Shown: positions 51,846-61,371 of the stretch, piece by piece
Layout: the number at the start of each line of letters is the position of its first letter
How positions within the stretch are numbered: the first letter of the stretch is position 1
Source of the DNA: Fictibacillus nanhaiensis
GTDB taxonomy: Bacteria > Bacillota > Bacilli > Bacillales > Fictibacillaceae
Direction: 5' to 3'
NCBI RefSeq assembly: GCF_023715445.1
Contig: NZ_JAMBOD010000009.1
Span: forward strand, 1 to 64,000
Length of the DNA stretch: 64,000 bases
Position numbers and translations under genes: made by a program
Notes under the pieces: model-generated
Told to the model about the DNA's origin: nothing
Seen by the model: the letters and a program-made list of their open reading frames with translations, nothing else
Databases searched by the model: none

Positions 51846-51957
51846 GTAAACCTTGGAGCGGACACTACTTCTCGTGCTAACGGATTCTGTACGTGATGAA
51901 ATCACTAAACGTCTTGTTGCACAAGCTTAATCTCAATTTGGCGGACAATCTCGCTAA
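51846..51957 (+). pseudogene. Remnant of an alpha/beta-type small acid-soluble spore protein gene
   Basis: The frame first reads VNLGADTTSRANG, matching the conserved middle of SASP proteins. A frameshift follows; the other frame gives SVRDEITKRLVAQA, a TAA stop, and SQFGGQSR before the final stop (51955-51957), matching the conserved SVGGEITKRLV and glutamine/glycine-rich tail. The N-terminal half is missing. Loss of start, one frameshift and one nonsense codon show an inactive gene. Confidence 0.85.
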
Positions 51958-51978
51958 TTAATGAAATAACATGGCTAT

Positions 51979-52011
51979 GGCTATCTGTAAAACAGATAGC
52001 CTCTTTTATTG
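51979..52011 (+). terminator. Terminator after the SASP remnant
   Basis: GGCTATCTGT/ACAGATAGCC stem with a 3-nt loop and TCTTTTATT. Confidence 0.88.
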
Positions 52012-52096
52012 TTAAATTTTCACCCGGTATTTTCTTGAACTTTCAGTGAATCATTTGTAAACCAATGGCTCACACTAAAATGTGGAGGTGAATGTT

Positions 52097-52243
52097 TTGG
52101 AAAATAAACCAAATCACTATGACGGCAGTTTACATAGCAATGATGGTTCGGAAGCCGAAATGACTATTGAACCTTTTACATTAACAGATGAAGTCAGGGA
52201 AAAGATCAGCGGCAACCCTTACTTTATTGAAACTGGTGAATAA
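52097..52243 (+). CDS. Hypothetical small protein, 48 residues
   Basis: TTG 52097 lies 6 nt after a strong GGAGGTG site and opens a frame of 48 residues: [20 protein letters not shown], then [20 protein letters not shown] and a short acidic end. It is hydrophilic and acidic, without cysteine. It precedes the azoreductase gene by 29 bp and may share its transcript. Not recognised. Confidence 0.6.
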   Translation: MENKPNHYDGSLHSNDGSEAEMTIEPFTLTDEVREKISGNPYFIETGE

Positions 52244-52272
52244 TAAGAAATATAGAGAGGTCAGGTATTAAT

Positions 52273-52908
52273 ATGACAAAAGTTTTATTTATAACAGCAC
52301 ATCCTCATGATGACACTCAATCTTATAGTATGGCTGCAGGAAAAGCATTTATCGAAAGTTATAAAGAAATAAATTCATCCCATGAGGTTATAAATGTGGA
52401 CCTATACAAGGAAAATATCCCTCAAATCGATGTGGATGTTTTTAACGGTTGGGGGAAGCTTCAATCTGGAAAGGGATTTGAGGAACTTTCGTCTGAAGAA
52501 AAAGCAAAAGTAGGAAGGCTCACAGAATTATGTGATCAATTCATTTCTGCAGACAAATACGTGTTTGTAACCCCAATGTGGAACTTTTCCTTCCCGCCAG
52601 TCATGAAAGCTTATATTGATTCTGTAGCTGTAGCTGGAAAGACCTTTAAATATACAGAGCAGGGTCCAGTAGGGCTTTTAACCGATAAAAAAGCACTGCA
52701 TATTCAGGCTCGCGGCGGTATTTATTCGGAAGGACCTGCAGCTGAAATGGAAATGGGGCACCGTTATTTAAACATCATTATGCAGTTTTTCGGAGTTCCT
52801 TCTTTTGAAGGACTTTTTGTAGAAGGACATGCAGCAATGCCTGATAAAGCACAAGAGATAAAAGAGAATGCTATTGCAAGAGCTAAAGATCTGGCACATA
52901 CCTTTTAA
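52273..52908 (+). CDS. azoR: FMN-dependent NADH:azoreductase/quinone reductase
   Basis: A 211-residue flavodoxin-like enzyme of the AzoR family: [20 protein letters not shown] binds the FMN phosphate and [38 protein letters not shown] bind FMN. It reduces quinones and azo dyes with NADH and protects against thiol-reactive stress. GAGAGGTC precedes ATG. Confidence 0.92.
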   Translation: MTKVLFITAHPHDDTQSYSMAAGKAFIESYKEINSSHEVINVDLYKENIPQIDVDVFNGWGKLQSGKGFEELSSEEKAKVGRLTELCDQFISADKYVFVTPMWNFSFPPVMKAYIDSVAVAGKTFKYTEQGPVGLLTDKKALHIQARGGIYSEGPAAEMEMGHRYLNIIMQFFGVPSFEGLFVEGHAAMPDKAQEIKENAIARAKDLAHTF

Positions 52909-52931
52909 TAAAATTTTCGATTCATGTTTAA

Positions 52932-52960
52932 AAGTCCGTGGTACACGGGCTTTTTATTTT
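52932..52960 (+). terminator. Terminator after the azoreductase gene
   Basis: AAGTCCGTG/CACGGGCTT stem (one wobble) with a 3-nt loop and TTTATTTT. Confidence 0.85.
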
Positions 52961-52982
52961 GATTACAATTATAAACTAGTAG

Positions 52983-53041
52983 TTGAACAAATTTTCTGAA
53001 CTGTGTCATAATAGATAAATACTATTTTGAAAACGTTTTCT
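52983..53041 (+). promoter_or_regulatory. Promoter and cre site of the Nramp-like gene
   Basis: TTGAAC (52983-52988), 18 bp, CATAAT (53007-53012). The cre-like TGAAAACGTTTTCT (53028-53041, GAAAACGTTTTC being a perfect palindrome) lies just downstream of the start point, where CcpA would block transcription. Confidence 0.65.
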
Positions 53042-53069
53042 AAAACGAAGAAAAAGGAGGAGCAAAACC

Positions 53070-54371
53070 TTGAAAAGTGAAACGAATTTGAACTATGATA
53101 GGCAGCACGCAACAGCTGGCACAAGCCCATCTTCACCTCGAACTTTATCACAAAAGCTCAAAATGATAGGACCTGGGTTTGTTGTTGCTGCAACTGGAGT
53201 AGGTACAGCGGATATGATTACAGCGATCGTCATCGGAACATCGTTCGGTATGACCTTCGTATGGGCTATTTTAGTCGGGGCTATTTTAAAATATTACTTA
53301 AACGAAGGTGTTGGACGCTGGTACCTAGCTACAGGACAAACGATTCTTCAAGGCTGGCATTCACTTGGCAGATGGGCAACTACATATTTCGGAGTTTACT
53401 CTGTTATTTGGGGTTACATTTATGGAGCAACTGCGGCGATGACATGCGGATTAGGCATGCACGCCATGCTCCCGATCATGCCAATCTGGGCTTGGGCAAT
53501 CATTCATTCTTTAGTTGGATTTGCACTTGTTTGGACAGGCCGCTACTTGCTATTTGAAAGAATCATGACGGTTTTAATCGGGGTCATGTTCATCACGATT
53601 ATTGGGACATCCCTGCTCTTTTTGCCTTCAATCGGTGAATTTGCTGGCGGCTTTGTGCCACGTATGCCAGAAGGATCTCTCATGCTCGCGTTAGGTTTAA
53701 TAGGCGGTGTCGGAGGAACGATTACGATGGCGTCCTATGGGTATTGGCTAAAAGAGAAGGACTGGAAAGGCAAAGGTTTCATCCCGATCATGAGGCTGGA
53801 CACGAAAGCAGCTTATGTCATTACCGGAATCTTTACAATGGCAGCATTAGTGATCGGAGCTAAGTTCTTGTTCGGGACCGATGTGAAACTAGAAGGGGAT
53901 AAAGGTTTGTTGGATCTTGCCGGATTATTGGGTCAGGAGTTCGGAACACCTCTGCGCTGGCTCTTTCTAATTGCCTTTTGGTCAGCAGCGTTTACTTCAC
54001 TTCTTGGGGTATGGAACGGGGTGCCATATCTGTTTGCTGACTTCTTAAGAACGATTCGAACGAAAAAAGAAGAACTGCATAAAGTGAAGCCGGTATCTGA
54101 AAAAGATAAATCATACCGAGCGTATCTTGCTTGGCTTACATTTCCGCCAATGCTGATCTTCTTTTTAGGAAAACCAGTACAGCTCATTATTATTTACGGA
54201 GTGTTAGGTGCATTGTTCATGCCGTTTCTGGCAATCTCCCTTATTATTTTATTGAATTCGAAAAAAGTGGATGCCGAGTATCGAAATAAATGGGTAACAA
54301 ACGCTGTATTGATCGGATGTCTCCTCATGTTTGCGTACCTCGGAATTAACGAACTGCAAAAGCTGTTTTAG
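53070..54371 (+). CDS. Nramp-superfamily transporter without the canonical metal motif
   Basis: A 433-residue membrane protein of about eleven helices. The beginning GPGFVVAATGVGTADMITA matches the first helix of Nramp metal transporters, but where MntH has DPGN there is GTAD. In helix 6 TITMASYGYWLKE replaces the MPHN-type motif. TTG 53070 follows AAGGAGG by 9 nt. A cre-like site suggests carbon control, so the substrate may not be manganese. Single gene. Confidence 0.82.
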   Translation: MKSETNLNYDRQHATAGTSPSSPRTLSQKLKMIGPGFVVAATGVGTADMITAIVIGTSFGMTFVWAILVGAILKYYLNEGVGRWYLATGQTILQGWHSLGRWATTYFGVYSVIWGYIYGATAAMTCGLGMHAMLPIMPIWAWAIIHSLVGFALVWTGRYLLFERIMTVLIGVMFITIIGTSLLFLPSIGEFAGGFVPRMPEGSLMLALGLIGGVGGTITMASYGYWLKEKDWKGKGFIPIMRLDTKAAYVITGIFTMAALVIGAKFLFGTDVKLEGDKGLLDLAGLLGQEFGTPLRWLFLIAFWSAAFTSLLGVWNGVPYLFADFLRTIRTKKEELHKVKPVSEKDKSYRAYLAWLTFPPMLIFFLGKPVQLIIIYGVLGALFMPFLAISLIILLNSKKVDAEYRNKWVTNAVLIGCLLMFAYLGINELQKLF

Positions 54372-54377
54372 CCAGAG

Positions 54378-54410
54378 AAAGCCCACTTTCTAAAAGGTGG
54401 GCTTTTTATT
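54378..54410 (+). terminator. Terminator after the Nramp-like gene
   Basis: AAAGCCCAC/GTGGGCTTT stem and TTTTTATT; it overlaps the end of the convergent dehydrogenase gene. Confidence 0.88.
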
Positions 54411-55370
54411 GTCCAATTCTTCCAGGTTCACAATTCGCTTCGGAGTACCTTCAATGATATAAGAGAGGATGTTATCAATGCTCGTTGATAAGAATTGATG
54501 AAACATGTTATCTGTCTTCCACCCAATGTGCGGAGTAAGAATAACATTGTCAAGCCGAAGTAAAGGATGGTTTGGATCGACCGGTTCTTGAGAGAAAACG
54601 TCAAGACCAGCCCCTGCAATCCGCTTTTTAACTAACGCAGTGATAAGTGCAGATTCATCGATTACTTCTCCTCTGGAAGTGTTAATGAGAAAAGCATCGT
54701 TTCTCATCTTTTCAAAATGCCTCTCACAAAGTAAATGTCTAGTTTCAGGGACGAGTCTTACGGCGATGACTACAAAATGTGATTCTTTCAGCAAGTTATC
54801 CAGTTCTCTGTATCCAACTCCTGAAGACAGTGCACGTTCTTCTGTTAAACGTGGTCCCCAAGCGATGACATTCATGTTGAAGGCTTTGGCGACTTTCGCA
54901 ACGCCTGAACCGATTTTACCAAGACCGATAATTCCGATTGTTTTATTTTCTAAACCAAAGCCGGTCGATTCAATCCAGTTTCCTTGTTTCATTTGTTCGT
55001 TTAAAGACAACAGGCTGCGAGCATGAGTAATCATCACGCCGATAATTAGCTCTACAACAGCGGCAGAACCACCAGGAGTCGTAGCTACAGGGATTTTTAG
55101 CCAATTCGCTTCTTCCATATCAATATGGGCAAGTCCGGATCCGGTTTGAGCAATGAGCTTAATATTTCTTAAACTATGTAAAACTTCTTTTGAGAATGCG
55201 GTACGTTCCCTTATTGGGATAATGACATCTGCATATTCAATGCGTTTTAGAAGCTCATCTTCTGCTGGTTTATCGTCATAGATTTCTACTTGAAAGTGTT
55301 GTCGCAGACGTTCAATGTCTGAATTTGCTGCAAAGCTTCCTTCCCAATCATCCAAAATGACTACTTTCAC
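54390..55370 (-). CDS. D-2-hydroxyacid dehydrogenase (SerA-like)
   Basis: An NAD-dependent enzyme of about 326 residues. NAD loop TIGIIGLGKIGSGVA, catalytic arginine in NTSRGEVID, glutamate in DVFSQEPVD, and histidine in LTPHIGWKT. GTG 55370 has GAGGGG 9 nt upstream, while the ATG at 55379 directly follows that site. No ACT domain, so it is not the full SerA; specificity for glycerate, pyruvate-type or other keto acids is open. Confidence 0.87.
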   Translation of the reverse strand: MKVVILDDWEGSFAANSDIERLRQHFQVEIYDDKPAEDELLKRIEYADVIIPIRERTAFSKEVLHSLRNIKLIAQTGSGLAHIDMEEANWLKIPVATTPGGSAAVVELIIGVMITHARSLLSLNEQMKQGNWIESTGFGLENKTIGIIGLGKIGSGVAKVAKAFNMNVIAWGPRLTEERALSSGVGYRELDNLLKESHFVVIAVRLVPETRHLLCERHFEKMRNDAFLINTSRGEVIDESALITALVKKRIAGAGLDVFSQEPVDPNHPLLRLDNVILTPHIGWKTDNMFHQFLSTSIDNILSYIIEGTPKRIVNLEELDNKKPTF

Positions 55371-55620
55371 TGTGAACATCCCCTCATTTATTTATTATTA
55401 CTCATCTCTAAAATACTGAAGCTTTTGTTGGATATCGCATATCGCGAATCAGACCTTCATAGAATATCTATGGTCTTTGATTATGAATATCTGCAAATGG
55501 TCTGTTTTGGGTTTAACTCAAAATTAGCACAATAAAAAGGTGGAGAAAATGAAAAAGATTATTAGCAGAAGATGGGGGGACTTATGGTGCTAAATACATT
55601 GGGGAATATAGCTTCAGATA

Positions 55621-55642
55621 TGCGTGGAAATACGCAGTTTTT
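55621..55642 (+). terminator. Small terminator-like hairpin before manC
   Basis: TGCGT/ACGCA with a 6-nt loop and eight T, 28 bp before manC. Two short frames with ribosome sites (starting 55550 and 55585) lie upstream, but I do not trust them as genes. Confidence 0.5.
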
Positions 55643-55669
55643 TTTCTAATATGTCTGTGGGGGAAACGT

Positions 55670-57028
55670 ATGAAAATTCTTCTGTTATCTGGAGGTGCTG
55701 GAAGAAGACTTTGGCCTTTGTCAAATAAGGTCCGATCAAAGCAATTTCTTAAGCTGCTAAGCACAGAGGATAATAAACGTGAATCCATGCTGCAGCGTGT
55801 GTCCAGACAATTAGACGAAGTGGGAATTCTTTCAATGACTCATATCCTTACTAGTCAAGATCAAGAAGATTTGATTCGAAACCAACTAGAAACCTCCGTT
55901 CAAATTATCAGTGAACCAAGCCAAAAAGGTACATTCGCTGCTATTTCTTTAGCGGTTTCTTATCTCCATTCAAAACAAGATGCAGGGCTTAATGAAAAGG
56001 TTTGTGTACTGCCCGTTGACGCTTTCACCAATATTTCCTTCTTCCATCTAATTAAAAAAATTCCAGACATTCTCACTAAATCCAATGCAGACCTTGCACA
56101 CATTGGTGTTGAACCTAAATTTCCTTCCGATCAACTTGGATATATCGTTCCAAGAATCACTGAAAAGTACGATGGCTATTACCCGATCACTCATTTTATT
56201 GAAAAGCCTGAGTATAAAAAAGCAGAAGAATTAATAACGAAAAAAGCACTTTGGAACTGCGGAGTCTATGGTTTCTCGATAAAATTCATGCGGCAAGTCC
56301 TTGATAAAAAAGGGCTTCCTCAGGAATACGAACAGCTGCTAGCCGTTTATCATAAACTCCCAAAATTAAGTTTTGATGTTGCTGTGGCCGAACATAACAG
56401 ACGTTCTATCGTCGTTCCTTATGAGGGGCAATGGAAAGATATCGGTACCTGGAAGGCCTTCAGTGAACAAATGGACTCTAGTATTATTGGTCCATGTAAG
56501 GTGTCAGCGGACTCGTCTAATACACATGTAGTCAACGAATTGTCCCAGCCCTTGCATGTAATAGGGATTTCAGACAGCATGATTGTCGCAGGACCTGATG
56601 GAATTCTTGTTGCTGACAAAAAGAAATGTTCAGGAGTAAAGCTGCAGATAACAGATGAACAACCTCGATATGTCGAAAAACGGTGGGGCAGTTATAAGAT
56701 TATAGAAAAGTCTGCACCGGTTGATGAGTTGCAATCCATAACGAAAATTGTAAATGTGCTCCCAAACCGAAATATTAGTTTCCATTTGCATCGAGATAGG
56801 CAAGAGATTTGGACGGTCATTTCAGGCTCAGGCCAAGTGATCATAAACAACCAGTTACGCCACATTAAAGCAGGGGATGTTATTCAGATTCCAATAGGTG
56901 TCAAACATGCCATAAAGGCTGTAACATCGCTTACATTTATTGAAGTACAGCTTGGGGTTAACGTTTCCGAGAAAGATCTTATACGTATTACTTATTCATG
57001 GGAAGAGGCTATTCAACAAGGTATGTAA
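55670..57028 (+). CDS. manC: Mannose-1-phosphate guanylyltransferase / mannose-6-phosphate isomerase
   Basis: A 452-residue bifunctional enzyme that makes GDP-mannose. N-terminal nucleotidyltransferase domain (1-270) with LSGGAGRRLWPLSNKVRSKQ (usual GGSGTRLWPLSR) and LWNCGVYGF. C-terminal cupin isomerase domain (about 340-450) with ISFHLHRDRQEIWTVISG and PIGVKHAI. It heads a run of three plus-strand genes and supplies the nucleotide sugar for the glycosyltransferases. GGGGGAAACGT precedes ATG. Confidence 0.93.
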   Translation: MKILLLSGGAGRRLWPLSNKVRSKQFLKLLSTEDNKRESMLQRVSRQLDEVGILSMTHILTSQDQEDLIRNQLETSVQIISEPSQKGTFAAISLAVSYLHSKQDAGLNEKVCVLPVDAFTNISFFHLIKKIPDILTKSNADLAHIGVEPKFPSDQLGYIVPRITEKYDGYYPITHFIEKPEYKKAEELITKKALWNCGVYGFSIKFMRQVLDKKGLPQEYEQLLAVYHKLPKLSFDVAVAEHNRRSIVVPYEGQWKDIGTWKAFSEQMDSSIIGPCKVSADSSNTHVVNELSQPLHVIGISDSMIVAGPDGILVADKKKCSGVKLQITDEQPRYVEKRWGSYKIIEKSAPVDELQSITKIVNVLPNRNISFHLHRDRQEIWTVISGSGQVIINNQLRHIKAGDVIQIPIGVKHAIKAVTSLTFIEVQLGVNVSEKDLIRITYSWEEAIQQGM

Positions 57029-57041
57029 GGTGGAGATGTTC

Positions 57042-57728
57042 ATGGTCTCAATTATCTGCTGCACAATGAGAGAACAATTTATGGAGAATGTTTTTCGAAA
57101 TTATGATAATCAAATTTTTGCAGAAAAAGAACTAATTATTGTTTTAAACCACGACAGCTTACATTTAGCTAAATGGAAAGCAAGATCAGTATCGTGTAAA
57201 AATGTATTTGTTTATAAGATGCCTAGTAAGTATACGCTAGGTGAATGTTTAAATTTTGCAATTCAAAAAGCTAGCTATCCTTATATTGCAAAATTTGATG
57301 ACGACGATTACTATGCGCCACACTATCTTCAGCACTCATGGGACACTTTGCAAGAGACGAAAGCAGACGTTGTCGGGAAAAGAACGGTCTATATGTATTT
57401 TGAAGATGAGAAGTTATTGACTGTAAATAGTCCTAGTAGAGAGAAAATGTTCGTAAGACAAGGCCTTAAGGGCGCTACTCTATTTTTTAATAAAAAAATC
57501 TGTGAAAGAATCCATTTTCCTGCACTAAACCTTGGGGAGGATACTGTTTTTCTGAGGCAGTGTGTAAAGAATCAGTTGAGATTGTATTCCTCAGATAAAA
57601 GAAATTACGTTTGTATACGCTCTTTGCGATCCGGCCATCACACCTGGAATATCGATAACGCCGCACTCAAAAGAAAATCATCCATTGTTTGTCATACAGA
57701 AGACTATAAGCCTCTTATTCTCGAATAG
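57042..57728 (+). CDS. Glycosyltransferase, GT-A fold (family 2 type)
   Basis: A 228-residue inverting glycosyltransferase-like protein: MVSIICCTMREQ (nucleotide-sugar strand), the DxD-type metal motif IAKFDDDDYYAP near residue 85, and LNLGEDTVFLRQC (catalytic ED). I choose ATG 57042, six nt after GGTGGAG, over 57036. It follows manC by 13 bp. Confidence 0.88.
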   Translation: MVSIICCTMREQFMENVFRNYDNQIFAEKELIIVLNHDSLHLAKWKARSVSCKNVFVYKMPSKYTLGECLNFAIQKASYPYIAKFDDDDYYAPHYLQHSWDTLQETKADVVGKRTVYMYFEDEKLLTVNSPSREKMFVRQGLKGATLFFNKKICERIHFPALNLGEDTVFLRQCVKNQLRLYSSDKRNYVCIRSLRSGHHTWNIDNAALKRKSSIVCHTEDYKPLILE

Positions 57729-57741
57729 AAAAAAGGAGAAA

Positions 57742-58896
57742 ATGATGAAAGACTATCAAGTCATTTGGCGAGGACCTGTTTTAGATGCAACGGGGTATGG
57801 AACAGCAAGCAGGGAATATTCACTGGCTCTCGACAGGCAAGGTGTTGATGTGAAAATCGAAACCTATACGTGGAATTTCCCTTTTAACATGCAGGACAAT
57901 GATAAAAAAGCGAGGCTGCAGCAGCTCATTGAAAAACCGGTTTCAAACGATAAAACTAAAATCCTTGTCTATCATTCTCCCCCAGCCTTCATGGATAAAG
58001 AAGAACGAAACAGATTTGACCACTGCATGTTAAATACGGTTTGGGAAACAAATAAGATCCCAGAATCTTGGAAGCCGATCATCCAGGCATATGATGCGGT
58101 ATGCGTACCGTGCACTCACAATATAAAAGCACTGAAAGACAGCGGTGTTTCTGTACCGCTTTTTTTGGTTCCTCATGGGGCAGATACAAAAATGTTTCAC
58201 CCGGAGAATCCAAAACTTTCTTTGCGTGAAGCAGAGCGTCAGTTTGTTTTTGTATCTGTCTTTGATTTTCAGCACCGGAAAAATCCAGAAACTCTCCTGC
58301 GTGCGTACTGGGAAGAGTTCACTTCAGATGACTGTGTGCTGCTCGTAATCAAAACATATGGCAGTTCACGGAAAGAAATCAGAAGTGCAATCATGAATTA
58401 TAAAAGAAGGCTTGGCTTTGGAGAGGATACAGCACCTCTGTATCTGAAGACAGGGATATGCGAGGAAAAACAATTAAAAGGAATTTATACTGCAGGAGAT
58501 GCGTTTGTTCTTCCTACAAGAGGAGAAGGAGTCGGATTGCCGTTTATTGAGGCTTTATCTAGCGGTCTGCCTGTAATTGCAACAGGGTGGGGAGGGCAGA
58601 TGAATTTTTTAAATGAACAGAATTCTTTTTTGATAAAGTATAAGCTAGAGAATCCCGCAATCAGTATGAGCAGCGAAAATAAGATATCAACCACTTACCA
58701 CAACTTTGCTGAAAAAGGCCAGGTATGGGCAGAAGCAGATTTGGAGCACTTAAAGCAGCAGATGAGATATGCCTATAAGAACCCAGCTCTTTGTAAACAA
58801 AAGGGAGAACAGGGCAGGCAAGATATGCTGAGAATGACATGGGAAAAAGCAGGAATTGCCATGAAACAGGCCATCGAAAAATTAATCGGCAATTAA
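57742..58896 (+). CDS. Glycosyltransferase family 4
   Basis: About 384 residues with the GT-B fold. N-terminal half begins YQVIWRGPVLDATGYGTASR; the GT4 domain has RGEGVGLPFIEALSSGLPV with the catalytic EX7E motif. ATG 57742 or 57745 after AAAAAGGAG. It is the last gene of the plus-strand group, and its end overlaps that of the minus-strand glycosyltransferase by 15 bp, without a terminator between. Confidence 0.9.
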   Translation: MMKDYQVIWRGPVLDATGYGTASREYSLALDRQGVDVKIETYTWNFPFNMQDNDKKARLQQLIEKPVSNDKTKILVYHSPPAFMDKEERNRFDHCMLNTVWETNKIPESWKPIIQAYDAVCVPCTHNIKALKDSGVSVPLFLVPHGADTKMFHPENPKLSLREAERQFVFVSVFDFQHRKNPETLLRAYWEEFTSDDCVLLVIKTYGSSRKEIRSAIMNYKRRLGFGEDTAPLYLKTGICEEKQLKGIYTAGDAFVLPTRGEGVGLPFIEALSSGLPVIATGWGGQMNFLNEQNSFLIKYKLENPAISMSSENKISTTYHNFAEKGQVWAEADLEHLKQQMRYAYKNPALCKQKGEQGRQDMLRMTWEKAGIAMKQAIEKLIGN

Positions 58897-60057
58897 TTTT
58901 TGGATTTCCCCGTTCATCTGTTTGGCGATGGTACTCCATGAATATTTCTCATTTATATAGCTTTGTCCGTTTAAGGAAATTTCTTGTAATAGGCTTTGAT
59001 TACGATGATATCGGTTTAGTGTATCAGCAAAGTCTTTCTTTTCAGCATGAATATAGTGTTTCATATGGATCAGCTCGACTCCTCTTACACCGCAATCAGT
59101 TGAGAATAAAGGAATTCCTGCTGATAGAAATTCCAATGTCTTCAGATTTACTCCAGCACCCGTGAACATGGGATTAATCGCGAAATCTACTTCTGCCAAT
59201 AATCTTAATTTTTGTTTGTGTCGCACTCTTCCTAATAGTTTCACGTTAGGTTTACTGGAGTTTGCAAAGGGTGCACAGCATCCTCCGCCGACAACGAAAT
59301 TAATCTCCGGGCAACGATCAGCAAGGTGTTGAATGATGAAATCCACGGATTCAATATTTGGCGGGTATTCCGCACCTATAAAGAAAGCGGCTGGTTTTTC
59401 ATTAGATTGCTTTTTCCTAGGAAGCCATGCAGCTGGATGTATGCCATTAGGTGCTAATTTTATTTTGGAGGGATTTGGTTTGTACATCGTTATAAAACTA
59501 TTTCTTTCGTTCTCTGAAGTTGAAAAGACGAGATCTGCCCCGTTCACTAGGTTCTTCTCCATCCCAAAAAGCACAGGAAGGAAATGCCTTGCCTGCTCAT
59601 TTTTCCAAATTTGTTCTGCCAGCTTGTATTCGTGATTATGGCTGTTATAGACTCTAAGTTTATGATCCTTGCCGAAATGCTGATCATACCTATGCAAAAA
59701 AGGAGATTCATGAACGATCAGATCACTAGATTTATAGAGAGTTTCAAAAAGACTTTTATAAAGACAAGGAAATTTGGACAGTTCAGTCTGAATGATCAAT
59801 GCGAATTCATATGATAATTCATTGTGCTGCAGTTTTTGCACCACTTGATTGTAAAAAGAATCTTTCTCAACTTTATATTCCCTAAATGTAGGAGAATAAT
59901 TAAAGATTCCCCCTTTGTGGTTAAATGTTTGTGAAAGAAGAGTAATATCATAATAACTGCTGAGTTCTTGATAAATATGAAAATATCGTAGAGTGCCTCC
60001 GCTTGTAGGAGGATACACGGTCGGAAAGTGATTTAACACCAACAGCTTTTTCATCAT
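58882..60057 (-). CDS. Glycosyltransferase family 4
   Basis: A 391-residue GT-B enzyme: NHFPTVYPPTSGGTLRYFHI at the start, PNGIHPAAW and FTGAGVNLKTLEFLSAGIPL (EX7E region) in the C-terminal half. ATG overlaps the stop of the upstream glycosyltransferase gene (ATGA), so the two are translationally coupled. Confidence 0.9.
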   Translation of the reverse strand: MMKKLLVLNHFPTVYPPTSGGTLRYFHIYQELSSYYDITLLSQTFNHKGGIFNYSPTFREYKVEKDSFYNQVVQKLQHNELSYEFALIIQTELSKFPCLYKSLFETLYKSSDLIVHESPFLHRYDQHFGKDHKLRVYNSHNHEYKLAEQIWKNEQARHFLPVLFGMEKNLVNGADLVFSTSENERNSFITMYKPNPSKIKLAPNGIHPAAWLPRKKQSNEKPAAFFIGAEYPPNIESVDFIIQHLADRCPEINFVVGGGCCAPFANSSKPNVKLLGRVRHKQKLRLLAEVDFAINPMFTGAGVNLKTLEFLSAGIPLFSTDCGVRGVELIHMKHYIHAEKKDFADTLNRYHRNQSLLQEISLNGQSYINEKYSWSTIAKQMNGEIQKLIAD

Positions 60058-61175
60058 TTCTCATCCTTCTTCAAAACACTTCGAAACACATTTAGCGTTT
60101 TCTTGGCACAGATTTCCCAAGAAAAAATCTTTGAGCGTACGTTACCTCTGCCGATGAGAAAAACCCTCTCTTCAGGATTCAAGATTCTCAAGATTTTTAG
60201 TGCAATGTCTTGAGGATCTTCGGGATTAAAAAATATCGCAGCATCACCTGTAACTTCCGGAATGCTGCCTCTATCTGAACAGACGATGGGACAATTTGTT
60301 TTCATCGCCTCCACTAAAGGAATACCAAAGCCTTCATAAAGAGAAGGAAATACGAGAAAAGATGCATTTGCATACAGATATGGCATATCTTCTGGAGGAA
60401 CATATCCCAAAGTTTTTACTTGATCCTCAAGTGAATGATTCCTCAAAAATGTTAAGACAGACTGATGTGTGCGGTTTTCCTTAGAAGTAAAACCGGTAAG
60501 AACCAGCGGGACACGCTTTTTGTAGTGATCCCGCAGCAAAACGATGGCTTTCAAGAGATTTAGGTGATTCTTATGTGGATTATAGCTGGCAGGATAGATG
60601 GCAAACTCATTCTCTAATTGATATTTGTTTTTTATTCTTTCAATATAATTTCGATCTGAATAATGGTGAAATGCTTCGGGTACACCAGGATAAGTGGCCG
60701 TAATTTTTTCTTTTGGGATAAGCAGGAATCTTGAAATAGCTTTTTTCGAGAACTCAGAAACAGTCAAGACTGCGTCGAAGGATGGAGCAAACTGTTCATA
60801 GTAATGGTTGTTTTCTTCCAGTTCACCTGGTACATATTGCGGATAGCGAGTATGCAGAACGTCATGGATCGTTACTACGGATGGGATCTTGATATTAGGA
60901 ATATACGATTTGTGTAACGGTGAAAACCATATTTCGATTTGGTTATCATGGATCCGGTTATGAATTTCGGCTTGAATTTTGGATTCTTTAATCATGACTT
61001 TTTTTAAGCGGTTTTGAAAGTCAGGAAAAAGATCTCTGTTTGGCTTTGTAAGAAAAAGAAATAACTTTACGTTTTCATCAGCCTTCTTAAGATGCCAAAT
61101 TAAGTGTTTAATATATTGCTCTACGCCTCCATATCTGTCTTGTGAAAGAGTTAATAAATTGATTCCGACCCTCAT
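60054..61175 (-). CDS. Glycosyltransferase family 4 (mannosyltransferase-like)
   Basis: A 373-residue GT-B enzyme: VGINLLTLSQDRYGGVEQYI at the start, ASYNPHKNHLNLLKA, and FPSLYEGFGIPLVEAMKT with EX7E. It resembles mannosyltransferases of the WbaZ type, in keeping with GDP-mannose made by ManC. GAGGGGG precedes ATG. First gene of the minus-strand pair. Confidence 0.9.
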   Translation of the reverse strand: MRVGINLLTLSQDRYGGVEQYIKHLIWHLKKADENVKLFLFLTKPNRDLFPDFQNRLKKVMIKESKIQAEIHNRIHDNQIEIWFSPLHKSYIPNIKIPSVVTIHDVLHTRYPQYVPGELEENNHYYEQFAPSFDAVLTVSEFSKKAISRFLLIPKEKITATYPGVPEAFHHYSDRNYIERIKNKYQLENEFAIYPASYNPHKNHLNLLKAIVLLRDHYKKRVPLVLTGFTSKENRTHQSVLTFLRNHSLEDQVKTLGYVPPEDMPYLYANASFLVFPSLYEGFGIPLVEAMKTNCPIVCSDRGSIPEVTGDAAIFFNPEDPQDIALKILRILNPEERVFLIGRGNVRSKIFSWEICAKKTLNVFRSVLKKDEK

Positions 61176-61371
61176 ATGTATCCCCCTCGTTCGCTCAACG
61201 GTAATTATCTATATGTATATGTTTATAAAAATTGTAGCGTGCCAGGTCCTTTAGTAACTCATGACAAAGAGCCCAAAATTAACTAGTGCCCATTCCCTTT
61301 TAAAATAAGTTGCATCTAATATGTTGAGGTTTAGAGACAGTGGGAGAAAGATTAAAAGGGAGTGTGTGTAA

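Noticed and set aside
55550-55642. Two tiny frames before manC as leader peptides
   Set aside because: Each has a plausible ribosome site, but 14-21 codons are too few to support and the hairpin is weak.
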